A stretch of 64,000 nucleotides of DNA from Odiellus spinosus. Taxonomy: Eukaryota; Arthropoda; Arachnida; Opiliones; Phalangiidae. The translations under genes and the position numbers were made by a program. Location of the stretch: NCBI GenBank assembly GCA_963920705.1, contig CAWUCO010000291.1, positions 1,798,001 through 1,862,000 on the forward strand, in the 5' to 3' direction. How positions within the stretch are numbered: position 1 is the stretch's first letter; each line of letters begins with the position of its first letter. Under the pieces are notes generated by a model that was not told where the DNA came from, ran no database searches, and saw only the letters and a list, made by a program, of their open reading frames with translations. Positions 40,121-54,629 of the stretch are shown here, one piece after another.

Positions 40121-41039
40121 AATCTTTGGCGTTCAATATTTGGCGATCAATCTTTGGCGTTCAATATTTGGCGTTCAATATTTGGCGTTCAATCTTTGGC
40201 GTTCAATATTTGGCGTTCAATCTGTGACGTTCAATATTTGGCGTTCAATATTTGGCGTTCAATCTTTGGCGTTCAATGCTGGCGTTAATCTTTGGCGTTC
40301 AATCTTTGGCGTTCAATCTTTGGCGTTCAATCTTTGTCGTTCAATATTTGGCGTTCAATATTTGGCGTTTAATCTGTGACGTTCAATATTTTGCGTTCAA
40401 TATTTGGCGTTCAATCTTTAGCGTTCTATATTTGGCGTTCAATCTTTGGCGTTCAATCTTTAACGTTCAATATTTGGCGTCCAATATTTGGCGTTCAATC
40501 CTTGGCGTTCAATCTTTGGCGTTCAATCCTTGGCGTTCAATCTTTGGCGTTCAATCTTTGGCGTTCAATCTTTGGCGTTCAATCTTTGGCTTTCAATATT
40601 TGGCGTAAAATATTTGGCGTTCAACCTTTGGCGTTCAATATTTGGCGCACAATCTTTGGCGTTCAATATTTGGCGTTCAATCTTTGGCGTTCAATCTTTG
40701 GCTTTCAATATTTGGCGTAAAATATTTGGCGTTCAACCTTTGGTGTTCAATATTTGGCGTTCAATATTTGGCGTTCAATTTTTGGCGTTCAATATTCGGC
40801 GTACAATATTTGGCGTTCAATCTTTGGCGTTCAATATTTGGCGCAAAATATTTGGCGTTCAATCTTTAGCGTTCAATATTTGGCGTTCAATCTTTGGCGT
40901 TCAATATTTGGCGTTCACTCTTTGGCGTTCAATATTTGGTCTTCAATATTTGGCATTCAATATTTGGCGTTCAATATTTGGCGTTCAATCTTTGGCGTTC
41001 AATCTTTGGCGTTCAACATTTGGCGTTCAATCTTTGGCT

Positions 41040-44000
41040 GTCAATCTTTAGCGTTCAAACTTTGGCGTTCAATATTTGGCGTTCAATATTTTTCGTTCAA
41101 TATTTGGCGTTCAATCTTTGGCGTTCAATATTTGGCGTTCAATCCTTGGCGTTCAATCTTTGGCGTTCAATCTTTGGCTGTCAATCTTTGGCGTTCAATA
41201 TTTGGCGTTCAATCTTTGGCGTCCAATATTTGGCGTTAAATCTTTGGCGTTCAATCTTTGGCGTCCAATATTTGGCGTTCAATCTTTGCCGTTCAATCTT
41301 TGGCGTCCAATAATTGGCGTTCAATCTTTGGCGTTCAAAATTTGGCGTTCAATCTTTGGCGTTCAATATTTGGCGTTCAATCTTTATCGTTCAATCTTTG
41401 GCGTTCAATCTTTGGCGTTCAATATTTGGCGTTCAATCTGTGGCGTTCAATGCTGGCGTTAATCTTTGGCGTTCAATGCTGGCGTTAATATTTGGCGTTC
41501 AATCTTTGGCGTTCAATCTTTGGCGTTCAATCTTTGGCGTTCAATATTTGGCGTTCAACCTTTGGTGTTCAATATTTGGCGTTCAATATTTGGCGTTCAA
41601 TTTTTGGCGTTCAATATTCGGCGTACAATATTTGGCGTTCAATCTTTGGCGTTCAATCTTTGGCGTTCAATATTTGGTCTTCAATATTTTGCATTCAATC
41701 TTTGGCGTTCAATATTTGGCGCACAATATTTGGCGTTCAATATTTGGCGTTCAATCTTTGGCGTTCAATATTTGGCGTTCAATATTTGGCGTTCAATCTT
41801 TAGCGTTCAATATTTGGCGTTCAATCTTTGGCGTTCAATATTTGGCGTTCACTCTTTGGCGTTCAATATTTGGTCTTCAATATTTGGCATTCAATATTTG
41901 GCGTTCAATATTTGGCGTTCAATCTTTGGCGTTCAATCTTTGGCGTTCAACATTTGGCGTTCAATCTTTGGCTGTCAATCTTTAGCGTTCAAACTTTGGC
42001 GTTCAATATTTGGCGTTCAATATTTTTCGTTCAATATTTGGCGTTCAATCTTTGGCGTTCAATATTTGGCGTTCAATCCTTGGCGTTCAATCTTTGGCGT
42101 TCAATCTTTGGCTGTCAATCTTTGGCGTTCAATATTTGGCGTTCAATGTTTGGCGTCCAATATTTGGCGTTAAATCTTTGGCGTTCAATCTTTGGCGTCC
42201 AATATTTGGCGTTCAATCTTTGGCGTTCAATCTTTGGCGTCCAATAATTGGCGTTCAATCTTTGGCGTCCAATAATTGGCGTTCAATCTTTGGCGTTCAA
42301 TCTTTGGCGTTCAATCTTTGGCGTTCAATATTTGGCGTTCAATCTTTGGCGTTCAATCTTTGGTGTCCAATATTTGGTCTTCAATATTTGGCATTCAATC
42401 TTTGGCGTTCAATATTTGGCGAACAATCTTTGGCGGTCAATATTTGGCGTTCAATCTTTGGCGTTCAAAATTTGGCGTTCAATCTTTGGCGTTCAATATT
42501 TGGCGTTCAATCTTTATCGTTCAATCTTTGGCGTTCAATCTTTGGCGTTCAATATTTGGCGTTCAATCTGTGGCGTTCAATGCTGGCGTTAATCTTTGGC
42601 GTTCAATGCTGGCGTTAATATTTGGCGTTCAATCTTTGGCGTTCAATCTTTGGCGTTCAATCTTTGGCGTTCAATATTTGGCGTTCAATATTTGGTCTTC
42701 AATATTTGGCGTTCAATATTTGGTCTTCAATATTTGGCATTCATTCTTTGGCGTTCAATATTTGGCGCACAATCTTTGGCGTTCAATATTTGGCGTTCAA
42801 TCTTTGGCGTTCAATATTTGGCGTTCAATATTTGGCGTTCAATCTTTAGCGTTCAATATTAGGCGAACAATCTTTGGCGTTCAATATTTGGCGTTCAATC
42901 TTTGGCGTTCAAAATTTGGCGTTCAGTCTTTGGCGTTCAATATTTGGCGTTCAATCTTTATCGTTCAATCTTTGGCGTTCAATATTTGGCGTTCCATATT
43001 TGGCGTTCAATCTTTGGCGTTCAATATTTGGCGTTCAATCTGTGGCGTTCAATGCTGGCGTTAATCTTTGGCGTTCAATGCTGGCGTTAATCTTTGGCGT
43101 TCAATATTTGGCGTTCAATATTTTTCGTTCAATATTTGGCGTTCAATCTTTGGCGTTCAATATTTGGCGTTCAATCCTTGGCGTTCAATCTTTGGCGTTC
43201 AATCTTTGGTTGTCAATCTTTGGCGTTCAATATTTGGCGTTCAATGTTTGGCGTCCAATATTTGGCGTTAAATCTTTGGCGTTCAATCTTTGGCGTCCAA
43301 TATTTGGCGTTCAATCTTTGGCGTTCAATCTTTGACGTTCAATATTTGGCGTTCAATCTTTGGCGTTCAATCTTTGGTGTCCAATATTTGGTCTTCAATA
43401 TTTGGCATTCAATCTTTGGCGTTCAATATTTGGCGAACAATCTTTGGCGGTCAATATTTGGCGTTCAATCTTTGGCGTTCAAAATTTGGCGTTCAATCTT
43501 TGGCGTTCAATATTTGGCGTTCAATCTTTATCGTTCAATCTTTGGCGTTCAATCTTTGGCGTTCAATATTTGGCGTTCAATCTGTGGCGTTCAATACTGG
43601 CGTTAATCTTTGGCGTTCAATGCTGGCGTTAATATTTGGCGTTCAATCTTTGGCGTTCAATCTTTGGCGTTCAATCTTTGGCGTTCAATATTTGGCGTTC
43701 AATATTTGGTCTTCAATATTTGGCGTTCAATATTTGGTCTTCAATATTTGGCATTCATTCTTTGGCGTTCAATATTTGGCGCACAATCTTTGGCGTTCAA
43801 TATTTGGCGTTCAATCTTTGGCGTTCAATATTTGGCGTTCAATATTTGGCGTTCAATCTTTAGCGTTCAATATTAGGCGAACAATCTTTGGCGTTCAATA
43901 TTTGGCGTTCAATCTTTGGCGTTCAAAATTTGGCGTTCAGTCTTTGGCGTTCAATATTTGGCGTTCAATCTTTATCGTTCAATCTTTGGCGTTCAATATT

Positions 44001-46320
44001 TGGCGTTCCATATTTGGCGTTCAATCTTTGGCGTTCAATATTTGGCGTTCAATCTGTGGCGTTCAATGCTGGCGTTAATCTTTGGCGTTCAATGCTGGCG
44101 TTAATCTTTGGCGTTCAATCTTTGGCGTTCAATATTTGGCGCACAATCTTTGGCGTTCAAAATTTGGCGTTCATTCTTTGGCGTTCAATATTTGGCGTTC
44201 AATCTTCGGCGTTCAATCTTTGGCGTTCAATCTTTGGCGTTCAACATTTGGCGTTCAATCTTTGGCTGTCAATCTTTAGCGTTCAAACTTTGGCGTTCAA
44301 TATTTGGCGTTCAATATTTTTCGTTCAATATTTGGCGTTCAATCTTTGGCGTTCAATATTTGGCGTTCAATCCTTGGCGTTCAATCTTTGGCGTTCAATC
44401 TTTGGCTGTCAATCTTTGGCGTTCAATATTTGGCGTTCAATCTTTGGCGTCCAATATTTGGCGTTAAATCTTTGGCGTTCAATCTTTGGCGTCCAATATT
44501 TGGCGTTCAATCTTTGCCGTTCAATCTTTGGCGTCCAATAATTGGCGTTCAATCTTTGGCGTTCAAAATTTGGCGTTCAATCTTTGGCGTTCAATATTTG
44601 GCGTTCAATCTTTATCGTTCAATCTTTGGCGTTCAATCTTTGGCGTTCAATATTTGGCGTTCAATCTGTGGCGTTCAATGCTGGCGTTAATCTTTGGCGT
44701 TCAATGCTGGCGTTAATATTTGGCGTTCAATCTTTGGCGTTCAATCTTTGGCGTTCAATCTTTGGCGTTCAATATTTGGCGTTCAACCTTTGGTGTTCAA
44801 TATTTGGCGTTCAATATTTGGCGTTCAATTTTTGGCGTTCAATATTCGGCGTACAATATTTGGCGTTCAATCTTTGGCGTTCAATCTTTGGCGTTCAATA
44901 TTTGGTCTTCAATATTTTGCATTCAATCTTTGGCGTTCAATATTTGGCGCACAATATTTGGCGTTCAATATTTGGCGTTCAATCTTTGGCGTTCAATATT
45001 TGGCGTTCAATATTTGGCGTTCAATCTTTAGCGTTCAATATTTGGCGTTCAATCTTTGGCGTTCAATATTTGGCGTTCACTCTTTGGCGTTCAATATTTG
45101 GTCTTCAATATTTGGCATTCAATATTTGGCGTTCAATATTTGGCGTTCAATCTTTGGCGTTCAATCTTTGGCGTTCAACATTTGGCGTTCAATCTTTGGC
45201 TGTCAATCTTTAGCGTTCAAACTTTGGCGTTCAATATTTGGCGTTCAATATTTTTCGTTCAATATTTGGCGTTCAATCTTTGGCGTTCAATATTTGGCGT
45301 TCAATCCTTGGCGTTCAATCTTTGGCGTTCAATCTTTGGCTGTCAATCTTTGGCGTTCAATATTTGGCGTTCAATGTTTGGCGTCCAATATTTGGCGTTA
45401 AATCTTTGGCGTTCAATCTTTGGCGTCCAATATTTGGCGTTCAATCTTTGGCGTTCAATCTTTGGCGTCCAATAATTGGCGTTCAATCTTTGGCGTCCAA
45501 TAATTGGCGTTCAATCTTTGGCGTTCAATCTTTGGCGTTCAATCTTTGGCGTTCAATATTTGGCGTTCAATCTTTGGCGTTCAATCTTTGGTGTCCAATA
45601 TTTGGTCTTCAATATTTGGCATTCAATCTTTGGCGTTCAATATTTGGCGAACAATCTTTGGCGGTCAATATTTGGCGTTCAATCTTTGGCGTTCAAAATT
45701 TGGCGTTCAATCTTTGGCGTTCAATATTTGGCGTTCAATCTTTATCGTTCAATCTTTGGCGTTCAATCTTTGGCGTTCAATATTTGGCGTTCAATCTGTG
45801 GCGTTCAATGCTGGCGTTAATCTTTGGCGTTCAATGCTGGCGTTAATATTTGGCGTTCAATCTTTGGCGTTCAATCTTTGGCGTTCAATCTTTGGCGTTC
45901 AATATTTGGCGTTCAATATTTGGTCTTCAATATTTGGCGTTCAATATTTGGTCTTCAATATTTGGCATTCATTCTTTGGCGTTCAATATTTGGCGCACAA
46001 TCTTTGGCGTTCAATATTTGGCGTTCAATCTTTGGCGTTCAATATTTGGCGTTCAATATTTGGCGTTCAATCTTTAGCGTTCAATATTAGGCGAACAATC
46101 TTTGGCGTTCAATATTTGGCTTTCAATCTTTGGCGTTCAAAATTTGGCGTTCAGTCTTTGGCGTTCAATATTTGGCGTTCAATCTTTATCGTTCAATCTT
46201 TGGCGTTCAATATTTGGCGTTCCATATTTGGCGTTCAATCTTTGGCGTTCAATATTTGGCGTTCAATCTGTGGCGTTCAATGCTGGCGTTAATCTTTGGC
46301 GTTCAATGCTGGCGTTAATC
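41040..46320 (+). repeat. Nested 3,228-bp and 1,014-bp duplications in forward block B
   Basis: Modules at 41428, 42558 and 43030 recur at 44656, 45786 and 46258, each 3,228 bp on, with matching flanks. Inside, the modules at 42558 and 43030 recur at 43572 and 44044 (1,014 bp), and the segment around 42276-43090 matches 43290-44104. The copies are nearly identical; one difference is AATACTGG against AATGCTGG. The nesting indicates at least two rounds of unequal exchange. Outer limits are approximate. Confidence 0.88.
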
Positions 46321-49300
46321 TTTGGCGTTCAATCTTTGGCGTTCAATCTTTGGCGTTCAATCTTTGGCGTTCAATATTTTACGATCAATATTTGGTCTTC
46401 AATATTTGGCATTCAATCTTTGGCGTTCAATATTTGGCGCACAATCTTTGGCGTTCAAAATTTGGCGTTCATTCTTTGGCGTTCAATATTTGGCGTTCAA
46501 TCTTCGGCGTTCAATCTTTGGCGTTCAATCTTTGGCGTTCAATCTTTGGCGTTCAATCTTTGGCGTTCAATCTTTGGCGTCCAATATTTGGCGTTCATTC
46601 CTTGGCGTTCAATCTTTGGCGTTCAATCTTTGGCGTTCAATCTTAAGCGTTCAATCTTTGGCGTTCAATATTTGGCGCACAATATTTGGTCTTCAATATT
46701 TGGCATTCAATCTTTGGCGTTCAATATTTGGCGCACAATCTTTGGCGTTCAATATTTGGAGTTCAATCTTTGGCGTTCAATCTTTGGCGTTCAATCTTTA
46801 GCGTTCAATCTTTGGCGTTCAATATTTGGCGCACAATCTTTGGCGTTCAATATTCGGCGTACAATATTTGGCGTTCAATATTTGGCATTCAATCTTTGGC
46901 GTTCAATATTTGGCGTTCAATCTGTGGCGTTCAATGCTGGCGTTAATCTTTGGCGTTCAATGCTGGCGTTAATCTTTGGCGTTCAATATTTGGCGTTCAA
47001 TCTTTAGCGTTCAATATTTGGCGTTCAATCTTTGGCGTTCAATCTTTGGCGTTCAATCTTTGGCGTTCAATCCTTGGCGTTCAATCTTTGGCGTTCAATC
47101 TTTGGCGTTCAATCTTTGGCGTTCAATCTTTGGCGTTCAATCTTTGGCGTTCAATATTTGGCGTTCAATATTTGGTCTTCAATATTTGGCATTCAATCTT
47201 TGGCGTTCAATATTTGGCGCACAATCTTTGGCGTTCAATATTTGGAGTTCAATCTTTGGCGTTCAATCTTTGGCTTTCAATATTTGGCGTTCAATATTTG
47301 GCGTTCAATTTTTGGCGTTCAATATTCGGCGTACAAATTTGGCGTTCAATCTTTGGCGTCCAATATTTGGCGTTCATTCCTTGGCGTTCAATCTTTGGCG
47401 TTCAATCTTTGGCGTTCAATCTTTTTCGTTCAATATTTTGCGTTCAATATTTGGCGCACAATCTTTGGCGTTCAATATTTGGAGTTCAATATTTGGCTTT
47501 CAATATTTGGCGTTCAATTTTTGGCGTTCAATATTCGGCGTACAATATTTGGCGTTCAATCTTTGGCGTCCAATATTTGGCGTTCATTCCTTGGCGTTCA
47601 ATCTTTGGCGTTCAATCTTTGGCGTTCAATCTTTGGCGTTCAATCTTTGGCGTTCAATATTTTGCGTTCAATATTTGGTCTTCAATATTTGGCATTCAAT
47701 CTTTGGCTTTCAATATTTGGCGCACAATCTTTGGCGTTCAATATTTGGCATTCAATCTTTGGCGTTCAATATTTGGCTATCAATATTTGGCGTTCAATCT
47801 TTGGCGTTCTATATTTTGCGTTCAATATTCGGCGTACAATATTTGGCGTTCAATCTTTGGCGTTCAATCTTTGGCGTTCAATATTTGGTCTTCAATATTT
47901 TGCATTCAATCTTTGGCGTTCAATATTTGGCGCACAATATTTGGCGTTCAATATTTGGCGTTCAATCTTTGGCGTTCAATATTTGGCGTTCAATATTTGG
48001 CGTTCAATCTTTAGCGTTCAATATTTGGCGTTCAATCTTTGGCGTTCAATATTTGGCGTTCACTCTTTGGCGTTCAATATTTGGTCTTCAATATTTGGCA
48101 TTCAATATTTGGCGTTCAATATTTGGCGTTCAATCTTTGGCGTTCAATCTTTGGCGTTCAACATTTGGCGTTCAATCTTTGGCTGTCAATCTTTAGCGTT
48201 CAAACTTTGGCGTTCAATATTTGGCGTTCAATATTTTTCGTTCAATATTTGGCGTTCAATCTTTGGCGTTCAATATTTGGCGTTCAATCCTTAGCGTTCA
48301 ATCTTTGGCGTTCAATCTTTGGCTGTCAATCTTTGGCGTTCAATATTTGGCGTTCAATGTTTGGCGTCCAATATTTGGCGTTAAATCTTTGGCGTTCAAT
48401 CTTTGGCGTCCAATATTTGGCGTTCAATATTTGGCGTTCAATATTAGGCGTTCAATCTTTGGCGTTCAATATTTGGCGTTCAATCCTTGGCGTTCAATCT
48501 TTGGCTGTCAATATTTGGCGTTCAATCTTTGGCGTTCAATATTTGGCGTTCAATCTTTAGCGTTCAATATTTGGCGTTCAATCTTTGGCGTCCAAAATTT
48601 GGCGTTCAATCTTTAACGTTCAATATTTGGCGTCCAATATTTGGCTTTCAATCCTTGGCGTTCAATCTTTGGCGTTCAATCCTTGGCGTTCAATCTTTGG
48701 CGTTCAATCTTTGGCGTTCAATCTTTGGCGTTCAATCTTTGGCGTTCAATCTTTGGCGTTCAATATTTGGCGTTCAATATTTGGCGTTCAATATTTGGCG
48801 TTCAATATTTGGCATTCAATCTTTGGCGTTCAATATTTGGCGTTCAATCTGTGGCGTTCAATGCTGGCGTTAATCTTTGGCGTTCAATGCTGGCGTTAAT
48901 CTTTGGCGATCAATATTTGGCGTTCAATCTTTAGCGTTCAATATTTGGCGTTCAATCTTTGGCGTTCAATCTTTGGCGTCCAATATTTGGCGTTCAATCT
49001 TTAACGTTCTATATTTGGCGTCCAATATTTGGCTTTCAATCCTTGGCGTTCAATCTTTGGCGTTCAATCCTTGGCGTTCAATCTTTGGCGTTCAATATTT
49101 GGTCTTCAATATTTGGAATTCAATCTTTGGCGTTCAATATTTGGCGCACAATCTTTGGCGTTCAATATTTGGCGTTCAATCTTTGGCGTTCAATCTTTGG
49201 CTTTCAATATTTGGCGTTCAATATTTGGCGTTCAATCTTTGGCGTTCAATCTTTGGCGTTCAATCTTGGTCGTTCAATCTATGGCGTTCAATCTTTGGCG

Positions 49301-52300
49301 TTCAATCTTTGGCGTTCAATCTTTGGCGTTCAGTCTTTGGCGTTCAATCTTTGGCCTTCAATCTTTGGCGTTCAATATTTGGCGTTCAATATTTGGTCTT
49401 CAATATTTGGCATTCAATCTTTGGCGTTCAATATTTGGCGCACAATCTTTGGCATTCAATATTTGGAGTTCAATCTTTGGCGTTCAATCTTTGGCTTTCA
49501 ATATTTGGCGTTCAATATTTGGCGTTCAATATTTGGCGATCAATTTTTGGCGTTCAATATTCGGCGTACAATATTTGGCGTTCAATCTTTGGCGTCCAAT
49601 ATTTGGCGTTCATTAATTGGCGTTCAATCTTTGGCGTTCAATCTTTGGCCTTCAATCTTTGGCGTTCAATATTTTGCGTTCAATATTTGGTCTTCAATAT
49701 TTGGGATTCAATCTTTGGCGTTCAATATTTGGCGCACAATCTTTGGCGTTCAATATTTGGAGTTCAATCTTTTTCGTTCAATCTTTGGCGTTCAATCTTT
49801 AGCGTTCAATCTTTGGCGTTCAATATTTGGCGCACAATCTTTGGCGTTCAATATTCGGCGTACAATATTTGGCGTTCAATATTTGGCATTCAATCTTTGG
49901 CGTTCAATATTTGGCGTTCAATCTGTGGCGTTCAATGCTGGCGTTAATCTTTGGCGTTCAATGCTGGCGTTAATCTTTGGCGATCAATATTTGGCGTTCA
50001 ATCTTTAGCGTTCAATATTTGGCGTTCAATCTTTGGCGTTCAATCTTTGGCGTCCAATATTTGGCGTTCAATCTTTAACGTTCTATATTTGGCGTCCAAT
50101 ATTTGGCTTTCAATCCTTGGCGTTCAATCTTTGGCGTTCAATCCTTGGCGTTCAATCTTTGGCGTTCAATATTTGGTCTTCAATATTTGGCATTCAATCT
50201 TTGGCGTTCAATATTTGGCGCACAATCTTTGGCGTTCAATATTTGGCGTTCAATCTTTGGCTTTCAATATTTGGCGTTCAATATTTGGCGTTCAACCTTT
50301 GGTGTTCAATATTTGGCGTTCAATATTTGGCGTTCAATTTTTGGCGTTCAATATTCGGCGTACAATATTTGGCGTTCAATCTTTGGCGTTCAATCTTTGG
50401 CGTTCAATATTTGGCGCACAATATTTGGCGTTCAATATTTGGCGTTCAATCTTTGGCGTTCAATATTTGGTCTTCAATATTTGGCATTCAATATTTGGCG
50501 TTCAATATTTGGCGTTCAATCTTTGGCGTTCAATATTTGGCGTTCAATCTTTGGCGTTCAATCTTTGGCGTTCAACATTTGGCGTTCAATCCTTGGCGTT
50601 CAATCATTGGCGTTCAATCTTTGGCTGTCAATCTTTGGCGTTCAAACTTTGGCGTTCAATATTTGGCGTTCAATATTTTTCGTTCAATATTTGGCGTTCA
50701 ATATTTGGCGTTCAATCCTTGGCGTTCAATCTTTGGCGTTCAATCTTTGGCTGTCAATCTTTGGCGTTCAATATTTGGCGTTCAATCTTTGGCGTCCAAT
50801 ATTTGGCGTTAAATCTTTGGCGTTCAATCTTTGGCGTCCAATATTTGGCGTTCAATCTTTGGCGTCCAATAATTGGCGTTCAATCTTTGGCGTTCAATCT
50901 TTGGCGTTCAATCTTTGGCGTTCAATATTTTTCATTCAATCTTTGGTGTTCAATCTTTGGTGTCCAATATTTGGTCTTCAATATTTGGCATTCAATCTTT
51001 GGCGTTCAATATTTGGCGAACAATCTTTGGCGGTCAATATTTGGCGTTCAATCTTTGGCGTTCAAAATTTGACGTTCAATCTTTGGCGTTCAATATTTGG
51101 CGTTCAATCTTTATCGTTCAATCTTTGGCGTTCAATGTTTGGCGTTCAATATTTGGCGTTCAATCTTTGGCGTTCAATGTTTGGCGTTCAATATTTGGCG
51201 TTCAATCTTTGGCGTTCAATATTTGGCGTTCAATCTGTGGCGTTCAATGCTGGCGTTAATCTTTGGCGTTCAATGCTGGCGTTAATATTTGGCGTTCAAT
51301 CTTTGGCGTTCAATCTTTGGCGTTCAATCTTTGGCGTTCAATATTTGGCGTTCAATATTTGGTCTTCAATATTTGGCATTCATTCTTTGGCGTTCAATAT
51401 TTGGCGCACAATCTTTGGCGTTCAATATTTGGCGTTCAATCTTTGGCGTTCAATATTTGGCGTTCAATATTTGGCGTTCAATCTTTAGCGTTCAATATTT
51501 GGCGAACAATCTTTGGCGTTCAATATTTGGCGTTCAATCTTTGGCGTTCAAAATTTGGCGTTCAGTCTTTGGCGTTCAATATTTGGCGTTCAATCTTTAT
51601 CGTTCAATCTTTGGCGTTCAATATTTGGCGTTCAATATTTGGCGTTCAATATTTGGCGTTCAATCTATGGCGTTCAATGCTGGCGTTAATCTTTGGCGTT
51701 CAATGCTGGCGTTAATCTTTGGCGTTCAATCTTTGGCGTTCAATCATTGGCGTTCAATCTTTGGCGTTCAATCTTTGGCGTTCAATCTTTGGCGTTCAAT
51801 ATTTTACGTTCAATATTTGGTCTTCAATATTTGGCATTCAATCTTTGGCGTTCAATATTTGGCGCACAATCTTTGGCGTTCAAAATTTGGCGTTCATTCT
51901 TTGGCGTTCAATATTTGGCGTTCAATCTTCGGCGTTCAATCTTTGGCGTTCAATCTTTGGCGTTCAATCTTTGGCGTTCAATCATTGGCGTTCAATCTTT
52001 GGCGTCCAATATTTGGCGTTCATTCCTTGATGTTCAATCTTTGGCGTTCAATCTTTGGCGTTCAATATTTGGCGCACAATATTTGGTCTTCAATATTTGG
52101 CATTCAATCTTTGGCGTTCAATATTTGGCGCACAATCTTTGGCGTTCAATATTTGGAGTTCAATCTTTGGCGTTCAATCTTTGGCGTTCAATCTTTAGCG
52201 TTCAATCTTTGGCGTTCAATATTTGGCGCACAATCTTTGGCGTTCAATATTCGGCGTACAATATTTGGCGTGCAATATTTGGCATTCAATCTTTGGCGTT

Positions 52301-53500
52301 CAATATTTGGCGTTCAATCTGTGGCGTTCAATGCTGGCGTTAATCTTTGGCGTTCAATGCTGGCGTTAATCTTTGGCGTTCAATATTTGGCGTTCAATCT
52401 TTAGCGTTCAATATTTGGCGTTCAATCTTTGGCGTTCAATCTTTTGCGTCCAATATTTGGCGTTCAATCTTTAACGTTCAATATTTGGCGTCCAATATTT
52501 GGCTTTCAATCCTTGGCGTTCAATCTTTGGCGTTCAATCCTTGGCGTTCAATCTTTGGCGTTCAATATTTGGCATTCAATCTTTGGCGTTCAATATTTGG
52601 CGCACAATCTTTGGCGTTCAAAATTTGGCGTTCATTCTTTGGCGTTCAATATTTGGCGTTCAATCTTCGGCGTTCAATCTTTGGCGTTCAATCTTTGGCG
52701 TTCAATCTTTGGCGTTCAATCTTTGGCGTTCAATCTTTGGCGTTCAATCCTTGGCGTTCAATCTTTGGCGTTCAATCTTTGGCGTTCAATCTTTGGCGTT
52801 CAATCTTTGGCGTTCAATCTTTGGCGTTCAATATTTGGCGTTCAATATTTGGTCTTCAATATTTGGCATTCAATCTTTGGCGTTCAATATTTGGCGCACA
52901 ATCTTTGGCGTTCAATATTTGGAGTTCAATCTTTGGCGTTCAATCTTTGGCTTTCAATATTTGGCGTTCAATATTTGGCGTTCAATTTTTGGCGTTCAAT
53001 ATTCGGCGTACAAATTTGGCGTTCAATCTTTGGCGTCCAATATTTGGCGTTCATTCCTTGGCGTTCAATCTTTGGCGTTCAATCTTTGGCGTTCAATCTT
53101 TTTCGTTCAATATTTTGCGTTCAATATTTGGCGCACAATCTTTGGCGTTCAATATTTGGAGTTCAATCTTTGGCGTTCAATCTTTGGCTTTCAATATTTG
53201 GCGTTCAATATTTGGCTTTCAATATTTGGCGTTCAATTTTTGGCGTTCAATATTCGGCGTACAATATTTGGCGTTCAATCTTTGGCGTCCAATATTTGGC
53301 GTTCATTCCTTGGCGTTCAATCTTTGGCGTTCAATCTTTGGCGTTCAATCTTTGGCGTTCAATCTTTGGCGTTCAATATTTTGCGTTCAATATTTGGTCT
53401 TCAATATTTGGCATTCAATCTTTGGCTTTCAATATTTGGCGCACAATCTTTGGCGTTCAATATTTGGCATTCAATCTTTGGCGTTCAATATTTGGCGTTC
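45780..53500 (+). repeat. About 5.4-kb spaced copies in forward block B
   Basis: Modules at 46258 and 46912 recur at 51655 and 52309, 5,397 bp on. Neighbouring sequence also matches, including a shared one-base deletion giving CGTACAAATTTGG at about 47332 and 53008. The preceding module pair, 45786 and 51225, is 5,439 bp apart, a difference of three units. The same module order appears again at 56206, 56678 and 57612 and at 59536, 59994 and 60928, so this is a diverged larger-order repeat. Confidence 0.8.
48839..50250 (+). repeat. 1,074-bp duplication in forward block B
   Basis: The modules at 48839 and 49913 lie 1,074 bp apart. Each is followed by the same units: GGCGATCAATATTTGG, TTTAGCGTTC, and TTTAACGTTCTATATTTGG (about 49008 and 50082). 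The match runs for at least 300 bp after the module. Similar sequence recurs after 54880, 4,967 bp further on. Confidence 0.8.
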
Positions 53501-54629
53501 AATATTTGGCGTTCAATCTTTGGCGTTCAATATTTGGCGTTCAATATTTGGTGTTCAATCTTTGGCGTTCAACATTTGGCGTTCAACCCTTGGCGTTCAA
53601 TCATTGGCGTTCAATCTTTCGCTGTCAATCTTTGGCGTTCAATCTTTGGCGTTCAATATTTGGCGTTCAATATTTGGCGTTCAATATTAGGCGTTCAATC
53701 TTTGGCGTTCAATATTTGGCGTTCAATCCTTGGCGTTCAATCTTTGGCGTTCAATCTTTGGCTGTCAATATTTGGCGTTCAATCTTTGGCGTTCAATATT
53801 TGGCGTTCAATCTTTAGCGTTCAATATTTGGCGTTCAATCTTTGGCGTTCAATCTTTGGCGTCCAAAATTTGGCGTTCAATCTTTAACGTTCAATATTTG
53901 GCGTCCAATATTTGGCTTTCAATCCTTGGCATTCAATCTTTGGCGTTCAATCCTTGGCGTTCAATCTTTGGCGTTCAATCTTTGGCGTTCAATCTTTGGC
54001 GTTCAATCTTTGGCGTTCAATCTTTGGCGTTCAATCTTTGGCGTTCAATATTTGGCGTTCAATATTTGGTCTTCAATATTTGGAATTCAATCTTTGGCGT
54101 TCAATATTTGGCGCACAATCTTTGGCGTTCAATATTTGGCGTTCAATCTTTGGCGTTCAATCTTTGGCTTTCAATATTTGGCGTTCAATATTTGGCGTTC
54201 AATCTTTGTCGCTCAATCTTTGGCGTTCAATCTTGGTCGTTCAATCTATGGCGTTCAATCTTTGGCGTTCAATCTTTGGCGTTCAATCTTTGGCGTTCAG
54301 TCTTTGGCGTTCAATCTTTGGCCTTCAATCTTTGGCGTTCAATATTTGGCGTTCAATATTTGGTCTTCAATATTTGGCATTCAATCTTTGGCGTTCAATA
54401 TTTGGCGCACAATCTTTGGCATTCAATATTTGGAGTTCAATCTTTGGCGTTCAATCTTTGGCTTTCAATATTTGGCGTTCAATATTTGGCGTTCAATATT
54501 TGGCGTTCAATTTTTGGCGTTCAATATTCGGCGTACAATATTTGGCGTTCAATCTTTGGCGTCCAATATTTGGCGTTCATTCCTTGGCGTTCAATCTTTG
54601 GCGTTCAATCTTTGGCCTTCAATCTTTGG

